NCBI GenBank assembly: GCA_902571055.1
Contig: CACGAM010000004.1
Span: forward strand, 1 to 64,000
Reading direction: 5' to 3'
Length of the DNA: 64,000 nt
Origin: an uncultured Pelagibacteraceae bacterium
GTDB lineage: Bacteria > Pseudomonadota > Alphaproteobacteria > Pelagibacterales > Pelagibacteraceae
Made by a program: the position numbers and the translations under genes. Below the pieces are notes generated by a model that did no database searches, had not been told where the DNA came from, and was given only the letters and a program-made list of their open reading frames with translations. Position 1 is the first letter of the stretch; each line of letters begins with the position of its first letter. Shown in pieces: positions 50,203-60,943 of the stretch.

Positions 50203-52122
50203 TTAGTTAATTGGGGGCTTGCTTAATGTAGAATATTTTTTTAAAAGTTTATCTAAATCCATACTTTCCTGTTTTTTAGAATCTAATTTTCTAATAGTTA
50301 CTGTGTTAGAGTCAACTTCTTTTTTCCCACAAATCAATAATAAAGGTATTTTTTTTAAGGAATGTTCTCTTATTTTGTAATTAAGGTTATGATTTTTTAA
50401 ATCAACCTCACTAGTTATGCCAATTTTTCTTAGCTCATTGTTTACTTTTTTTGCGTAATTGTCAAAATCGTCAGAGATAGGTATGACCATTGTTTGCAAT
50501 GGAGAAAGCCAGAAAGGGAGTTTTCCTGAGTAATTTTCAATTAAAATTCCAATAAATCTCTCTAAGGATCCAAATAAAGCTCTATGCAGCATTACTGGAA
50601 CTTTTTTTGAACCATCTTTATCAACATAGCTAGCACCTAGCCTTCCTGGTAAATTTAAATCAACTTGTAAAGTTCCACATTGCCAATCTCTTCCAATAGC
50701 ATCTCTGAGAACAAATTCAATTTTAGGACCATAGAATGCTCCCTCGCCTTTATTAATGCTATATTCTAAATCTGTTTCTTTAATTGCTTTTAATAAAGCT
50801 TTTTCAGATTTGTCCCAAACATGATCTTCTCCTACTCTAACTTCTGGTCTATCTGAATATTTTAAAATTATATTTTCGAAACCTAAATCTTTATAAATCT
50901 CTAGAATTAAATTTGTTACCGACAAACATTCTTGTGTAATTTGATCCTCAGTACAAAATATATGTGCGTCGTCTTGTGTGAATGCTCTAACTCTCAATAA
51001 TCCGTGCAAAGAACCAGAGGGCTCATATCTGTGAACCTTTCCAAATTCTGACATCTTTAATGGTAGATCTCTATAACTTTTCAAACCTTGGTTAAACACC
51101 TGAACACATCCAGGACAATTCATTGGCTTTATTGCGAATACTTTTTCATCTGGAGTAGTAGAAGTATACATGTTATCCCCAAATTTCTCCCAATGTCCTG
51201 ACTTTTCCCAAAGAGATCTATCTAATATCTCAGGTGTATTAATTTCGTTGTAACCTGCTTTATCCTGTTTTGCTCTCATATAAGAAATTAATTTTTGAAA
51301 TAAATTCCAACCTTTTTGATGCCAAAAGACTGATCCTGGACTTTCCTCTCTGAAATGAAAAAGATCCATCTCTTTACCCAATTTTCTGTGATCTCGTTTT
51401 TCTGCTTCCTCTAATCTATTTAAGTATTCATCTAATTCTTTTTTTGAACTCCAACACGTGCCATATATTCTTTGAAGCATTTCGTTATCTGAGTTACCAC
51501 GCCAATATGCTCCTGAAACTTTTGTAAGTTTAAAAGCTTTTCCAATTTTACCTGAAGAAGATAAATGAGGACCTCTACATAAGTCATACCAAGTTTCACC
51601 GTGATGATATATTGAGAGTTCCTCACTATCTGGAATACTTTCTATAATTTCTGCTTTGTATTTTTCCCCAATTTTTTTGAAATGATTTATAGCTTTTTTC
51701 CTTTCCCATACTTCTCTTTTTGTTTTAACATCTTGATCTATAATCTCAGACATTCTAGTTTCGATCTTTAATAAATCATCGCTAGTAAAAGGTTCTTTTC
51801 TTGCAAAGTCGTAAAAAAAACCATTTTCAATTACTGGACCAATAGTTACTTGAGTTCCAGGAAATAACTGCTGAACTGCCATTGCCATTATATGGGCCGC
51901 ATCATGTCTTATAACTTCTAAACCTTCTTTGGTTTTAGATGTAATTATTCTTACTTTAGAATCTTTAGTAATTTCATGGCTAAGATCTTTTAATATCCCA
52001 TCAACCTCCATTACAAGAGCTTGCTTTGCTAAAGAGCTACTTATTAATCCTGCAATTTTTAAGCCATCAATTTTTTTTTCAAAATTGAGCTTTTTTCCAT
52101 CTGGTAAAATAATATTAGGCAT
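50203..52122 (-). CDS. thrS: threonyl-tRNA synthetase
   Basis: TGS domain; KPMNCPGCVQVF, FTQDDAHIFCTEDQI, PVMLHRALFGSLERFIGILIE. Confidence 0.97.
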   Translation of the reverse strand: MPNIILPDGKKLNFEKKIDGLKIAGLISSSLAKQALVMEVDGILKDLSHEITKDSKVRIITSKTKEGLEVIRHDAAHIMAMAVQQLFPGTQVTIGPVIENGFFYDFARKEPFTSDDLLKIETRMSEIIDQDVKTKREVWERKKAINHFKKIGEKYKAEIIESIPDSEELSIYHHGETWYDLCRGPHLSSSGKIGKAFKLTKVSGAYWRGNSDNEMLQRIYGTCWSSKKELDEYLNRLEEAEKRDHRKLGKEMDLFHFREESPGSVFWHQKGWNLFQKLISYMRAKQDKAGYNEINTPEILDRSLWEKSGHWEKFGDNMYTSTTPDEKVFAIKPMNCPGCVQVFNQGLKSYRDLPLKMSEFGKVHRYEPSGSLHGLLRVRAFTQDDAHIFCTEDQITQECLSVTNLILEIYKDLGFENIILKYSDRPEVRVGEDHVWDKSEKALLKAIKETDLEYSINKGEGAFYGPKIEFVLRDAIGRDWQCGTLQVDLNLPGRLGASYVDKDGSKKVPVMLHRALFGSLERFIGILIENYSGKLPFWLSPLQTMVIPISDDFDNYAKKVNNELRKIGITSEVDLKNHNLNYKIREHSLKKIPLLLICGKKEVDSNTVTIRKLDSKKQESMDLDKLLKKYSTLSKPPIN

Positions 52123-53272
52123 TTATTAATTTTTTGTACTCTGAATAAGTAGTATTGCACATTTTTTCAACATTAAATTTTGCAATTATATTTTTTCTAC
52201 CCTCGGCACCGATACCATTTAACGTTAGTTCGCTTAAATTTAATACCTCTTTAAGTTTTTCACTTAAATTTTTTGAGTCACCAGATTCAAATAAAAAACC
52301 AGTTTTATCATTTATAATAGTTTCATTAGAGCCACCAATGTTACTTGCAACAATTGGTTTTTCCATGGATTGTGCCTCTACCGATACTCTACCAAATGCT
52401 TCTGGCTCAATTGAAGATGACACAATAACATTTGATATTTCGTATGCTATTGGCATTAATTCTAAATGATCTACAAAAATAACATTACCGCTCAATCTGT
52501 GTTGTTCAACTAATCTTATTAATTTTTTTTTATATATTTTCCTACCCTGATCACTTCCAAGTATTACTGCTTTAAATTCTAGTTCTGGTAAATTTTTTTT
52601 TAATAAGCTTATTGCCTCAATAAACATTTCTTGGCCTTTCCATTCAGTTAATCTTCCTGGTAGTAGGATTATTTTTTTTTCGTCGGTTATATTCCATTTT
52701 TTTTTTAACAAATTTTTGTCACTTTCTTTAATTTTTTTTGAATTGAAATAGTCTGTATTTATACCTCTAAAAATTACTAAAAATTTTTTTTTATTTGACA
52801 AATATTTTGAATAATTTTCTTTTATATGTGAAAATATAAAATTAGATCCTGCTATAATTAGATCAGATCGAACCATTATAGAATTATACCATTTTTTTAA
52901 ATCGCTTTTAAAATTATAAGTACCATGAAAAGTAGTTACAAATTTTCGTCTAGTTAACTTTGTTGCAATTAGACATGACCAAGCAGGTGCTCTACTTCTA
53001 GCATGAACTATATCTACATTAAGGAAAAAAATTATTAATGTTAATAATATAGAATTTAAAAAAATTAAAATTGGATTTTTGCTTTGAACGGGCAATCTTA
53101 TTATTTTTACTTTTTTTTTATTAATATATTTTAATAAAGGTCCGCCACTAGTTACAATATAAGACTTACAATTATGCTCATGAAGATAGTGAGCTAGGTC
53201 AAAACATCCAGTTTCAGCTCCTCCATAACCTAACTTTGGTATTACCTGTAGAATTTTTATTTTTGATGACAT
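52115..53272 (-). CDS. glycosyltransferase family 4 (group 1)
   Basis: VIPKLGYGGAETGCFDLA, LLPGRLTEWKGQEMFIEAI, SSSIEPEAFGRVSVEAQSMEKPIVASNIGGSNETI. Confidence 0.9.
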   Translation of the reverse strand: MSSKIKILQVIPKLGYGGAETGCFDLAHYLHEHNCKSYIVTSGGPLLKYINKKKVKIIRLPVQSKNPILIFLNSILLTLIIFFLNVDIVHARSRAPAWSCLIATKLTRRKFVTTFHGTYNFKSDLKKWYNSIMVRSDLIIAGSNFIFSHIKENYSKYLSNKKKFLVIFRGINTDYFNSKKIKESDKNLLKKKWNITDEKKIILLPGRLTEWKGQEMFIEAISLLKKNLPELEFKAVILGSDQGRKIYKKKLIRLVEQHRLSGNVIFVDHLELMPIAYEISNVIVSSSIEPEAFGRVSVEAQSMEKPIVASNIGGSNETIINDKTGFLFESGDSKNLSEKLKEVLNLSELTLNGIGAEGRKNIIAKFNVEKMCNTTYSEYKKLINA

Positions 53273-53314
53273 TGCAACTAACTATATATTAAGTAATAAT
53301 TCTAATAAACTTTT

Positions 53315-54070
53315 ATGAACCAAATTAAATACATTAAAATATCAAAAAATATAAAAATTAGATATTTAACAAACAACTTAAGGAAGAATCCTTATATAAT
53401 TTTTTTACATGGATTTATGTCTGATGTAGACGGCGAAAAGCCAAAAGTATTCAGTAAATTCTGTAGTAAGCTTAAGTTGGGTTTTTTTGCTATTGAATAT
53501 TCCGGACATGGAAAATCATCAGGTAAATTTACTCAGGGAAATATTACTAAGTGGAGTAATCAAGTCAACTTTTTCATAAAAAAGAAAGTTAAAAATAATA
53601 AATTTATTATTATTGGATCTAGTATGGGTTCATGGTTATCCACACTGCAATTTAAACATTTTGAAAAACAGATAAAAGGTTTTATTGGAATAGGTTCAGC
53701 TCCTGAGTTTCTGGGTAAAGTTATGTGGAAAAAATTTACTAGTAAAATGAAATATGAAACTATGAAAAAAGGAGTTTATAACCTTAAACATGGTGGGTAT
53801 GAGTATCCTATAACATATCAATTAATTAAAGATGGAAGAAAAAATAAAGTATTCAATAAGAAAATTTCCTCTAAAATTCCAGTAACATTATTTCACGGAA
53901 CTAAAGATGAGGCAATTCCAGTAAAATTTTCTAGAAAATTAATCAAAATATTTACTAAAGCAAAACGAAAATTAATTATAATCAAAAATGGTGATCACAG
54001 TTTATTTTCAAAAAAATATCAAAAGAAAATATTAAAAGAATTAGAAAATATAATTAATCATAGCGTTTAG
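53315..54070 (+). CDS. alpha/beta hydrolase, ABHD10/thioesterase-like
   Basis: IFLHGFMSDVDG, EYSGHGKSSG, IIGSSMGSW (nucleophile elbow), FHGTKDEAIPVKFS, NGDHSL. Confidence 0.82.
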   Translation: MNQIKYIKISKNIKIRYLTNNLRKNPYIIFLHGFMSDVDGEKPKVFSKFCSKLKLGFFAIEYSGHGKSSGKFTQGNITKWSNQVNFFIKKKVKNNKFIIIGSSMGSWLSTLQFKHFEKQIKGFIGIGSAPEFLGKVMWKKFTSKMKYETMKKGVYNLKHGGYEYPITYQLIKDGRKNKVFNKKISSKIPVTLFHGTKDEAIPVKFSRKLIKIFTKAKRKLIIIKNGDHSLFSKKYQKKILKELENIINHSV

Positions 54071-57000
54071 CTCGCAAATCCTTGTAGCTCTTTATTTGTA
54101 ATTGGGTTATCTAATTTATCGATCATTTCTTTCGGACAAACCTGGTAGAAATGATTCAACTCTTGATCAAAGTTATTAATTATTTTTTCTGAAACTTTTG
54201 AATTGGTCTCTCTAAAATGTTGACTTACTAAGTTTTTCAAGTAGTTTTTCCAATATTCTGTTTCTAATCTTTGCCAAACGACTGTTTCCGGATTAACTTT
54301 TTTTTCAAATTCTTTTTCCTCATCGTAAACGAATGCCATACCACCTGTCATTCCTGCTCCAAAATTATCGCCTATAGTCCCCAATATTATTACAGTTCCG
54401 CCAGTCATATACTCACAACCGTTTGATCCACATCCTTCAACAACTGATGTAGCTCCAGAATTTCTCACCGCGAACCTCTCTCCAGCCTGACCGGCTGCAA
54501 ATAAGTTTCCTGAAGTAGCTCCATATAGAACTGTGTTACCGATAATTGTATTTTCATTTGATATTAAATTACTTTCTTCACGTAATTTTATTGAAATAGT
54601 TGCGCCAGATAAACCTTTCGCGACATAATCATTAGCATCGCCTTTAAGATTGAGTTTTAAACCTTTTGTTCCAAAAGCACCAAAAGATTGACCTGCAGAT
54701 CCTACAAAATTTATCTCTACGGAATTTTCAGGCAATTTATTATTTCCAAATTTTTTATATAAATTATATGAAATTCTTGTTCCTACTGCCCGATCTGTAT
54801 TTTGTATATTATAAATTTTTTCATTTTTTTTATTATTATCGATACAATCCTCAATCTCACCCCAAATTTTTTGGTCAAGTGTGTCAGGCACCGAATTAAT
54901 AATTCGTTTTTCGCAGAACCTTTTGTATTTGCCTGGATCAGCTTGTACAAATAATGGGTTAAGATCTAGATCATCTAAATTAGAAGAACCCTTGCTAATC
55001 TGCTTTAATAAATCTGTTCTTCCAATAATATCGTTTAGACTTTTAAAACCTAGCTCAGCGATTATTTCTCTAACCTCTTGAGCAATAAAGCTAAATAGAT
55101 TTACAACTTTTTCTGGTGTTCCATTGAATTTTTCTCTAAGTTTTTCATCCTGAGTACAAACGCCTACAGGACAAGTATTTGAATGACATTGTCTAACCAT
55201 TATACATCCCATCGCCACCAATGATGTAGTTGCTACACCATATTCCTCTGCACCCATCATTGCTGCAATAACTACGTCTCTTCCAGTTTTAATACCTCCA
55301 TCAGTTTTTAAAGTAACAGTATGTCTAAGATTGTTTAGTGTTAATACCTGATTGGCCTCAGTAAGACCCATTTCCCATGGTATTCCAACATATTTTACGC
55401 TAGTTTGAGGAGAGGCTCCCGTACCACCATTATGTCCAGAGATTAAAATTATGTCCGCTTTTGCTTTCGCTACTCCTGCCGCAATAGTTCCAACGCCTGA
55501 TGAAGCTACTAATTTTACACTTACTCTTGCTTTTGGATTAATTTGTTTAAGATCATAAATTAATTGCGCTAAATCTTCGATAGAATAAATATCATGATGT
55601 GGTGGTGGAGATATAAGTGTAACACCTTTCGTAGAATGTCTTAATCTAGCTATTTCATCTGTAACTTTAAAACCAGGCAGTTGTCCACCTTCACCTGGTT
55701 TAGCTCCTTGAGCAATTTTTATCTCTATTTCATTACAATTATTGAGATAGTCGACTGTCACTCCAAAACGCGCTGATGCTATTTGCTTTACTCTAGAATT
55801 TGCGGTGTCACCATTAGACATTACTTTAAATCTCTCAGAGTCTTCTCCTCCTTCTCCACTACAGGATGCCCCTTTAATTCTGTTCATAGCTACTGCTAAC
55901 GTCTCGTGGGCCTCTTTTGACAATGCGCCATGAGACATGCTTCCGCTACCAAATCTTTTTAAAATATTTTCAATTGGTTCAACCTCTTCAATCCCTACAG
56001 ATGTTTTTTTATTAAAATCAACTAAATCTCTTAAACTTATAGGTGGTAGGTTATAAATGCCTTTAGCATATTTTTTATATGTTTCGTATGAGCCTGTTGC
56101 TACCGCACTTTGTAAAAGATGTATTAATTTCCCTTGATACTGATGTTTTTCACCATTTTTTCTATATCTATAAATTCCACCAATTGGCAGAATATTTGCA
56201 CCAGTTTGAAAAGCATCTTTATGAATTGATCTAATTTTTTTTTCTATTCCTGTTAATCCAATTCCAGAAATTTTGGACATCATTCCAGGGAAATACTCAT
56301 TAACTACAGTTCTACTTAAACCTACTGTTTCAAAGTTACACCCACCTCTATAAGAACTTAAAACTGATATACCCATCTTAGACATTATTTTAAGCAGTCC
56401 AAGATTAACTGATTTAATATATCTAACTATACAATCTTCGAAACTTAAATTTTTGAATAATTTTTTTTTAAATCTTTCATACAAACTATCAAAGGCTAAA
56501 TATGGATTTACTGTGGTTGCACCAACACCTATTACGGTTGCAAAAGAATGTGTATCTAAACATTCACCTGATTGCACGTTTATTGAAACATACCCTCTAA
56601 GTCCCAATTTAACCAAATTTGTATGAATTGCACCAACGCTTAATAGAGTTGGTATAGGATATTTATCATCTGAAATATCTTTATCAGATATGACTATTTG
56701 CGTTATTCCTTGTCTAACAGCAATTTCAGTCTCTTTTTTAAGCCTATTTAAAGCGTCTTCGAGTGTTTCTCCATTTTTAAAAGTGCAGTCGAAAATTTTA
56801 TAATTGTTTCCAAAGTAAGTTATAAACTTTTGAAACTGCGAATTTGATAAGATTGGGCTGTTTAAAACGTATATGTTTTCCTCTGTAAGATTATTAAAAT
56901 CAAGAATATTTCCTAAATTACCAAATCGAGTTTTTAAACTCATAACTTTATTCTCTCTTAATGAGTCAATTGGAGGGTTAGTAACTTGACTAAAATTTTG

Positions 57001-58569
57001 TCTGAAGTAATGATATAAAGGTCTGTATTTATCTGAAAGGACTGCTAAAGGTGTATCATCTCCCATTGATCCAGTTGCTTCTTTCGCATCTTCCGCCATT
57101 GGATGGAGAATTAGTTCTAAATCCTCTAAACTATATCCAAAAGTGTGCTGACGTTTTCTAAGCTCTACACCCTCATAATTATTATTTTCTTCTTCTATAG
57201 GAAACTTTTTATCTAGGTCAATTATTTGATTATTAAAATGTTTATACTCTTTCGCTAAATAATCTTTGATCTGGCTATTTGTAAATACTTTACCCTTTTC
57301 AATTCTAACACCTATTATCTCTCCAGGTCCCAATCTTCCTTTTCTTATGATTTTCTTTTCATTTAGATCAACCATACCGGTCTCAGATCCTGCAAATAAA
57401 AGTTTATCTCTAGTTATGGTAAATCTTAACGGTCTTAATCCATTTCTGTCTGATGCTGCAATTACCCATTCGTTATCAGTGCCTGCTAATGCTGCTGGTC
57501 CATCCCAAGGCTCCATTGTGCTATTTAAAAAATTGAACAATTTTAATTGATTTTTTGGTAAGATTTTACTTTTCTTCGACCAAGCATCTGGTATCAACAT
57601 TAGCTTGGTTAACGGTGCTGAGTGACCTGACATACTTAAAAGTTCAAATACGTTATCCAATGATGCTGAGTCTGAATTACCTTCAGGAATTACTGGTTTT
57701 AAATTTTCCATGTTTTCATAGTTTGAATCAAACATTTCTTCCTCGTGAACTTTCATCCAGTTTACATTTCCCTTTAATGTATTTATCTCACCATTATGTG
57801 CAATTGATCTGAAAGGTTGAGCTAGGTCCCAGCTTGGTGCTGTATTGGTTGAAAATCTTTGGTGAAATATTGCATATCTTGATATGAACCTTTCATCTTT
57901 TAGGTCTAGGTAAAAATCTGATAATGCTTCTGCTAAAAACATTCCTTTATAAATAATTGACTTTGAGCTGAAAGAACAAATATAAAAATTATTCAAATGT
58001 TTCTGACTACAGGACTTTTCTATTTTTCTTCTAGTCTCGTAGAGTTTTCTCTCTAAATTTTTACCTCTAATTTCTTTATCATTTGTTTTAAATAAAACTT
58101 GAGCTATTTCTGGTCTTGTTAGCTCGGCTTTTTCACCTAAAACTTTTGGATCTACTGGAACTTGCCTCCATCCATAGATGTAAAAATTATTTTTGGTTAA
58201 TTCGCTCTCAACTATAGTTCTGCAGCTTTCCTGTGCAGAATAATCATTTCTTGGAAGAAATATCATACCCACACAAACTTCATCTTCAGAATTATGTTCG
58301 TGGCCTGTGACCTCAATTTTTTCTACAAAAAAATCAGATGGTATTTCAATATGAATACCTGCACCATCACCTGTTTTCCCATCCGCATCGACGGCTCCCC
58401 TGTGCCAAACAGCTTTCAGTGCTTGTATTCCGTATTCTACTACTTTTCTACTTTTTTTACCTTCGGTTGAAGCTACTAATCCAACACCACATGCGTCATG
58501 CTCCATTTTTTCTGAGTAGACATGGTTTTTCGTAAGTTTTTTTAAATTCTTATTTCTTAAATTCATCAA
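54067..58569 (-). CDS. gltB: glutamate synthase (NADPH) large chain
   Basis: HDACGVGLVAS, RFSTNTAPSWDLAQPFRSIAHNGEINTLKGN, SGEGGEDSERF, CHSNTCPVGVCTQD, GXGXG-rich C-terminal domain. Confidence 0.98.
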   Translation of the reverse strand: MMNLRNKNLKKLTKNHVYSEKMEHDACGVGLVASTEGKKSRKVVEYGIQALKAVWHRGAVDADGKTGDGAGIHIEIPSDFFVEKIEVTGHEHNSEDEVCVGMIFLPRNDYSAQESCRTIVESELTKNNFYIYGWRQVPVDPKVLGEKAELTRPEIAQVLFKTNDKEIRGKNLERKLYETRRKIEKSCSQKHLNNFYICSFSSKSIIYKGMFLAEALSDFYLDLKDERFISRYAIFHQRFSTNTAPSWDLAQPFRSIAHNGEINTLKGNVNWMKVHEEEMFDSNYENMENLKPVIPEGNSDSASLDNVFELLSMSGHSAPLTKLMLIPDAWSKKSKILPKNQLKLFNFLNSTMEPWDGPAALAGTDNEWVIAASDRNGLRPLRFTITRDKLLFAGSETGMVDLNEKKIIRKGRLGPGEIIGVRIEKGKVFTNSQIKDYLAKEYKHFNNQIIDLDKKFPIEEENNNYEGVELRKRQHTFGYSLEDLELILHPMAEDAKEATGSMGDDTPLAVLSDKYRPLYHYFRQNFSQVTNPPIDSLRENKVMSLKTRFGNLGNILDFNNLTEENIYVLNSPILSNSQFQKFITYFGNNYKIFDCTFKNGETLEDALNRLKKETEIAVRQGITQIVISDKDISDDKYPIPTLLSVGAIHTNLVKLGLRGYVSINVQSGECLDTHSFATVIGVGATTVNPYLAFDSLYERFKKKLFKNLSFEDCIVRYIKSVNLGLLKIMSKMGISVLSSYRGGCNFETVGLSRTVVNEYFPGMMSKISGIGLTGIEKKIRSIHKDAFQTGANILPIGGIYRYRKNGEKHQYQGKLIHLLQSAVATGSYETYKKYAKGIYNLPPISLRDLVDFNKKTSVGIEEVEPIENILKRFGSGSMSHGALSKEAHETLAVAMNRIKGASCSGEGGEDSERFKVMSNGDTANSRVKQIASARFGVTVDYLNNCNEIEIKIAQGAKPGEGGQLPGFKVTDEIARLRHSTKGVTLISPPPHHDIYSIEDLAQLIYDLKQINPKARVSVKLVASSGVGTIAAGVAKAKADIILISGHNGGTGASPQTSVKYVGIPWEMGLTEANQVLTLNNLRHTVTLKTDGGIKTGRDVVIAAMMGAEEYGVATTSLVAMGCIMVRQCHSNTCPVGVCTQDEKLREKFNGTPEKVVNLFSFIAQEVREIIAELGFKSLNDIIGRTDLLKQISKGSSNLDDLDLNPLFVQADPGKYKRFCEKRIINSVPDTLDQKIWGEIEDCIDNNKKNEKIYNIQNTDRAVGTRISYNLYKKFGNNKLPENSVEINFVGSAGQSFGAFGTKGLKLNLKGDANDYVAKGLSGATISIKLREESNLISNENTIIGNTVLYGATSGNLFAAGQAGERFAVRNSGATSVVEGCGSNGCEYMTGGTVIILGTIGDNFGAGMTGGMAFVYDEEKEFEKKVNPETVVWQRLETEYWKNYLKNLVSQHFRETNSKVSEKIINNFDQELNHFYQVCPKEMIDKLDNPITNKELQGFAS

Positions 58570-60017
58570 GCAACTTTTTTCTTTCTCTTTGAGTTTACAT
58601 ATTTAATGATTTGATCGGAAACATCTCTTCCATCTTTTATAGCCCAAACAACTAGAGATGCTCCTCTAACGATATCACCAGCAGCAAAAACCCCCGGCAC
58701 TGAAGTTTCCATTGTTTCATAATCAATTTTAATTGTTCCCCACTTAGTAACTTTTAGTCTTTCCTCATTAAATAAATTTGGTAAATCTTCTGGATCAAAA
58801 CCCAAAGACTTAATTACTAAATCAGCATTAATAATATAATTTGAGTCTTTAATTATTTCTGGTCTTCTCCTTCCGCTGTCATCAGGTTCTCCAAGATTAA
58901 TTTTATTTACTTCAACGCTTTCAACTTTATTATTTCCATTAAATTTTGCTGGACTTGACAGCCATACAAATTCTATTCCTTCCTCCTCTGCATTTTGAAC
59001 CTCTCTAGCTGACCCAGGCATATTCTCTTTATCTCGCCTATATAAACATTTTACAGATTTTGCCTCTTGTCTGATTGCCGTTCTTACACAATCCATTGCT
59101 GTATCGCCCCCTCCGATTACAACCACATTTTTTCCCTTGGCGTTTAAAGTACCGTTATCGAATAATTCTACTTTATCTCCTAAGCCTTTTTTGTTTGAAG
59201 CAGTCAAAAATTCCATTGCTGGGAATATATTAGCTAAGTCGCTACCTGGTAAATTTATTTCTCTTGCTTTGTAAACACCAGTAGAAATTAAAATTGCGTC
59301 GTGCCTATCTCTTAAATCCTTTAATGAAGTGTCTTTACCTACTTCAAAATTATGAACAAACTTTATTCCACTTTTTTCTAATAGTTGAGTCCTTCTTTGA
59401 ACAACATATTTTTCAAGTTTAAAATTAGGTATACCATAAATTAAAAGTCCACCTGATCTGTCATATCGGTCATAAATAGTTACTTGGAAATTTTGTTTTC
59501 TAAGTTCCTCTGCACAGGCTAGACCAGCAGGTCCAGCACCTATTATACCGATGCTTTCACTTCTTTCTTCTTTAACTTGAATTGGTTTAACCCAACCTTG
59601 CTCCCACGCATTCTCTGTAATGAATTTTTCTACTGAACCAATCGTTACAGTTCCATGACCTGATTGCTCTATAACACAGTTGCCCTCGCATAATCGATCT
59701 TGAGGACATATTCTCCCACAGACCTCGGGCATATTATTTGTACTTTGAGATAGCTGATATGCTTCCTCTAACCTACCCTCAGCAGTTAATTTTAGCCAAT
59801 CAGGTATATTGTTGCTCAAAGGACAGTGAACCTGGCAAAAAGGTACACCACATTGAGAACACCTGCTTGATTGCTCTTTTGCTTTTGGCGAAATAAACTC
59901 TTTATAAATCTCATTAAAGTCGTCTTTTCGCTCCTTTACACCTCTTTTAGGTGGTGTTTGTTGACCTAAATCCACAAATTTAAGCATTTTTTCCGACATA
60001 GTGAAGGACTCGTACAC
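58566..60017 (-). CDS. gltD: glutamate synthase small chain
   Basis: SRCSQCGVPFCQVHCPLSNNIPDWLKL, CGRICPQDRLCEGNCV, IGAGPAGLACAEELRK. Start may be MSEKML at 59999. Confidence 0.97.
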   Translation of the reverse strand: MYESFTMSEKMLKFVDLGQQTPPKRGVKERKDDFNEIYKEFISPKAKEQSSRCSQCGVPFCQVHCPLSNNIPDWLKLTAEGRLEEAYQLSQSTNNMPEVCGRICPQDRLCEGNCVIEQSGHGTVTIGSVEKFITENAWEQGWVKPIQVKEERSESIGIIGAGPAGLACAEELRKQNFQVTIYDRYDRSGGLLIYGIPNFKLEKYVVQRRTQLLEKSGIKFVHNFEVGKDTSLKDLRDRHDAILISTGVYKAREINLPGSDLANIFPAMEFLTASNKKGLGDKVELFDNGTLNAKGKNVVVIGGGDTAMDCVRTAIRQEAKSVKCLYRRDKENMPGSAREVQNAEEEGIEFVWLSSPAKFNGNNKVESVEVNKINLGEPDDSGRRRPEIIKDSNYIINADLVIKSLGFDPEDLPNLFNEERLKVTKWGTIKIDYETMETSVPGVFAAGDIVRGASLVVWAIKDGRDVSDQIIKYVNSKRKKKVA

Positions 60018-60041
60018 TAAAACTAGTCACTCTGAAAGTTA

Positions 60042-60067
60042 AATAAGGACAATAGTACTGTCTTATT
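60042..60067. promoter_or_regulatory. inverted repeat in gltD upstream region (dyad 1)
   Basis: AATAAGgACA-atagtac-TGTCTTATT; arms match apart from one bulged G. Confidence 0.45.
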
Positions 60068-60082
60068 ATTTAAAAAAGTTAG

Positions 60083-60107
60083 CAATTTGAGCCATTTTTA
60101 CAAATTG
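60083..60107. promoter_or_regulatory. inverted repeat in gltD upstream region (dyad 2)
   Basis: CAATTTG-(11 nt)-CAAATTG perfect 7-bp arms; also near-direct repeats CAATTTGAGC/CAAATTGAGC. Confidence 0.45.
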
Positions 60108-60175
60108 AGCATATTAGATATGCATTCATGGAATTGCTTTATTTTGATTTTATTTAGTTTTAGAAAAATAAATCA

Positions 60176-60943
60176 ATGACCTCTTATTATTTAGAAATTT
60201 TATTACTTTCCATTATCCAAGGCATATCAGAGTTTATTCCTGTAAGCTCATCTGCACATTTATTTTTATTTTCAAAAATTAAAGAGTCGAATTTTTCGTC
60301 TTTAGAAATTGATGTTAGTCTGCATTTAGGGTCCCTTATTGCAATTATAGTATATTTTTGGAAAGACCTTTTAAATGTTTATAAAAGTAAAGAGTTATTG
60401 AACTTAATATTTTTTGGATCAATACCTTTGTTAATTGTCGGTTTCTTTTTTTATAGTTTTGGATTTATTGATCATGTTAGAAACTTAAAAGTAATTGCTT
60501 GGACAACTCTAATATTTGGTGTTCTTTTATATTTTTCTGATAAAAAAATTCAGAATAAAAATATTAAAAAAAATTTGAATCTAAAAAACATATTCTTAAT
60601 TGGTTTTTTTCAAGCATTATCTATAATTCCAGGTGTGAGTAGATCGGGTATAATTATTACAGGTTGTAGATTTTCAAACTTTAATAGAGTTGATGCAGCA
60701 AAAATTTCTTTTTTTTTATCGATACCCGCATTAGCAGGTGCAAGTTTTTTAAGCTTGAATGATATGCCAGATAAAACATTCGAATTTAATTTAGCAATAT
60801 TCTTATCAATTTTATTTTCATTTATTTTTTCATATATGACAATAAAATTTTTACTTTACTATTTAAAAAAATTCTCCTTAAATATTTTTGTTTACTATAG
60901 ATTAGTATTGTCTTTATTATTATTTATTATCGCGTACAGTTAG
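60176..60943 (+). CDS. uppP: undecaprenyl-diphosphatase
   Basis: IQGISEFIPVSSSAHLFL, SIIPGVSRSGIIITG; multi-pass. Confidence 0.95.
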   Translation: MTSYYLEILLLSIIQGISEFIPVSSSAHLFLFSKIKESNFSSLEIDVSLHLGSLIAIIVYFWKDLLNVYKSKELLNLIFFGSIPLLIVGFFFYSFGFIDHVRNLKVIAWTTLIFGVLLYFSDKKIQNKNIKKNLNLKNIFLIGFFQALSIIPGVSRSGIIITGCRFSNFNRVDAAKISFFLSIPALAGASFLSLNDMPDKTFEFNLAIFLSILFSFIFSYMTIKFLLYYLKKFSLNIFVYYRLVLSLLLFIIAYS

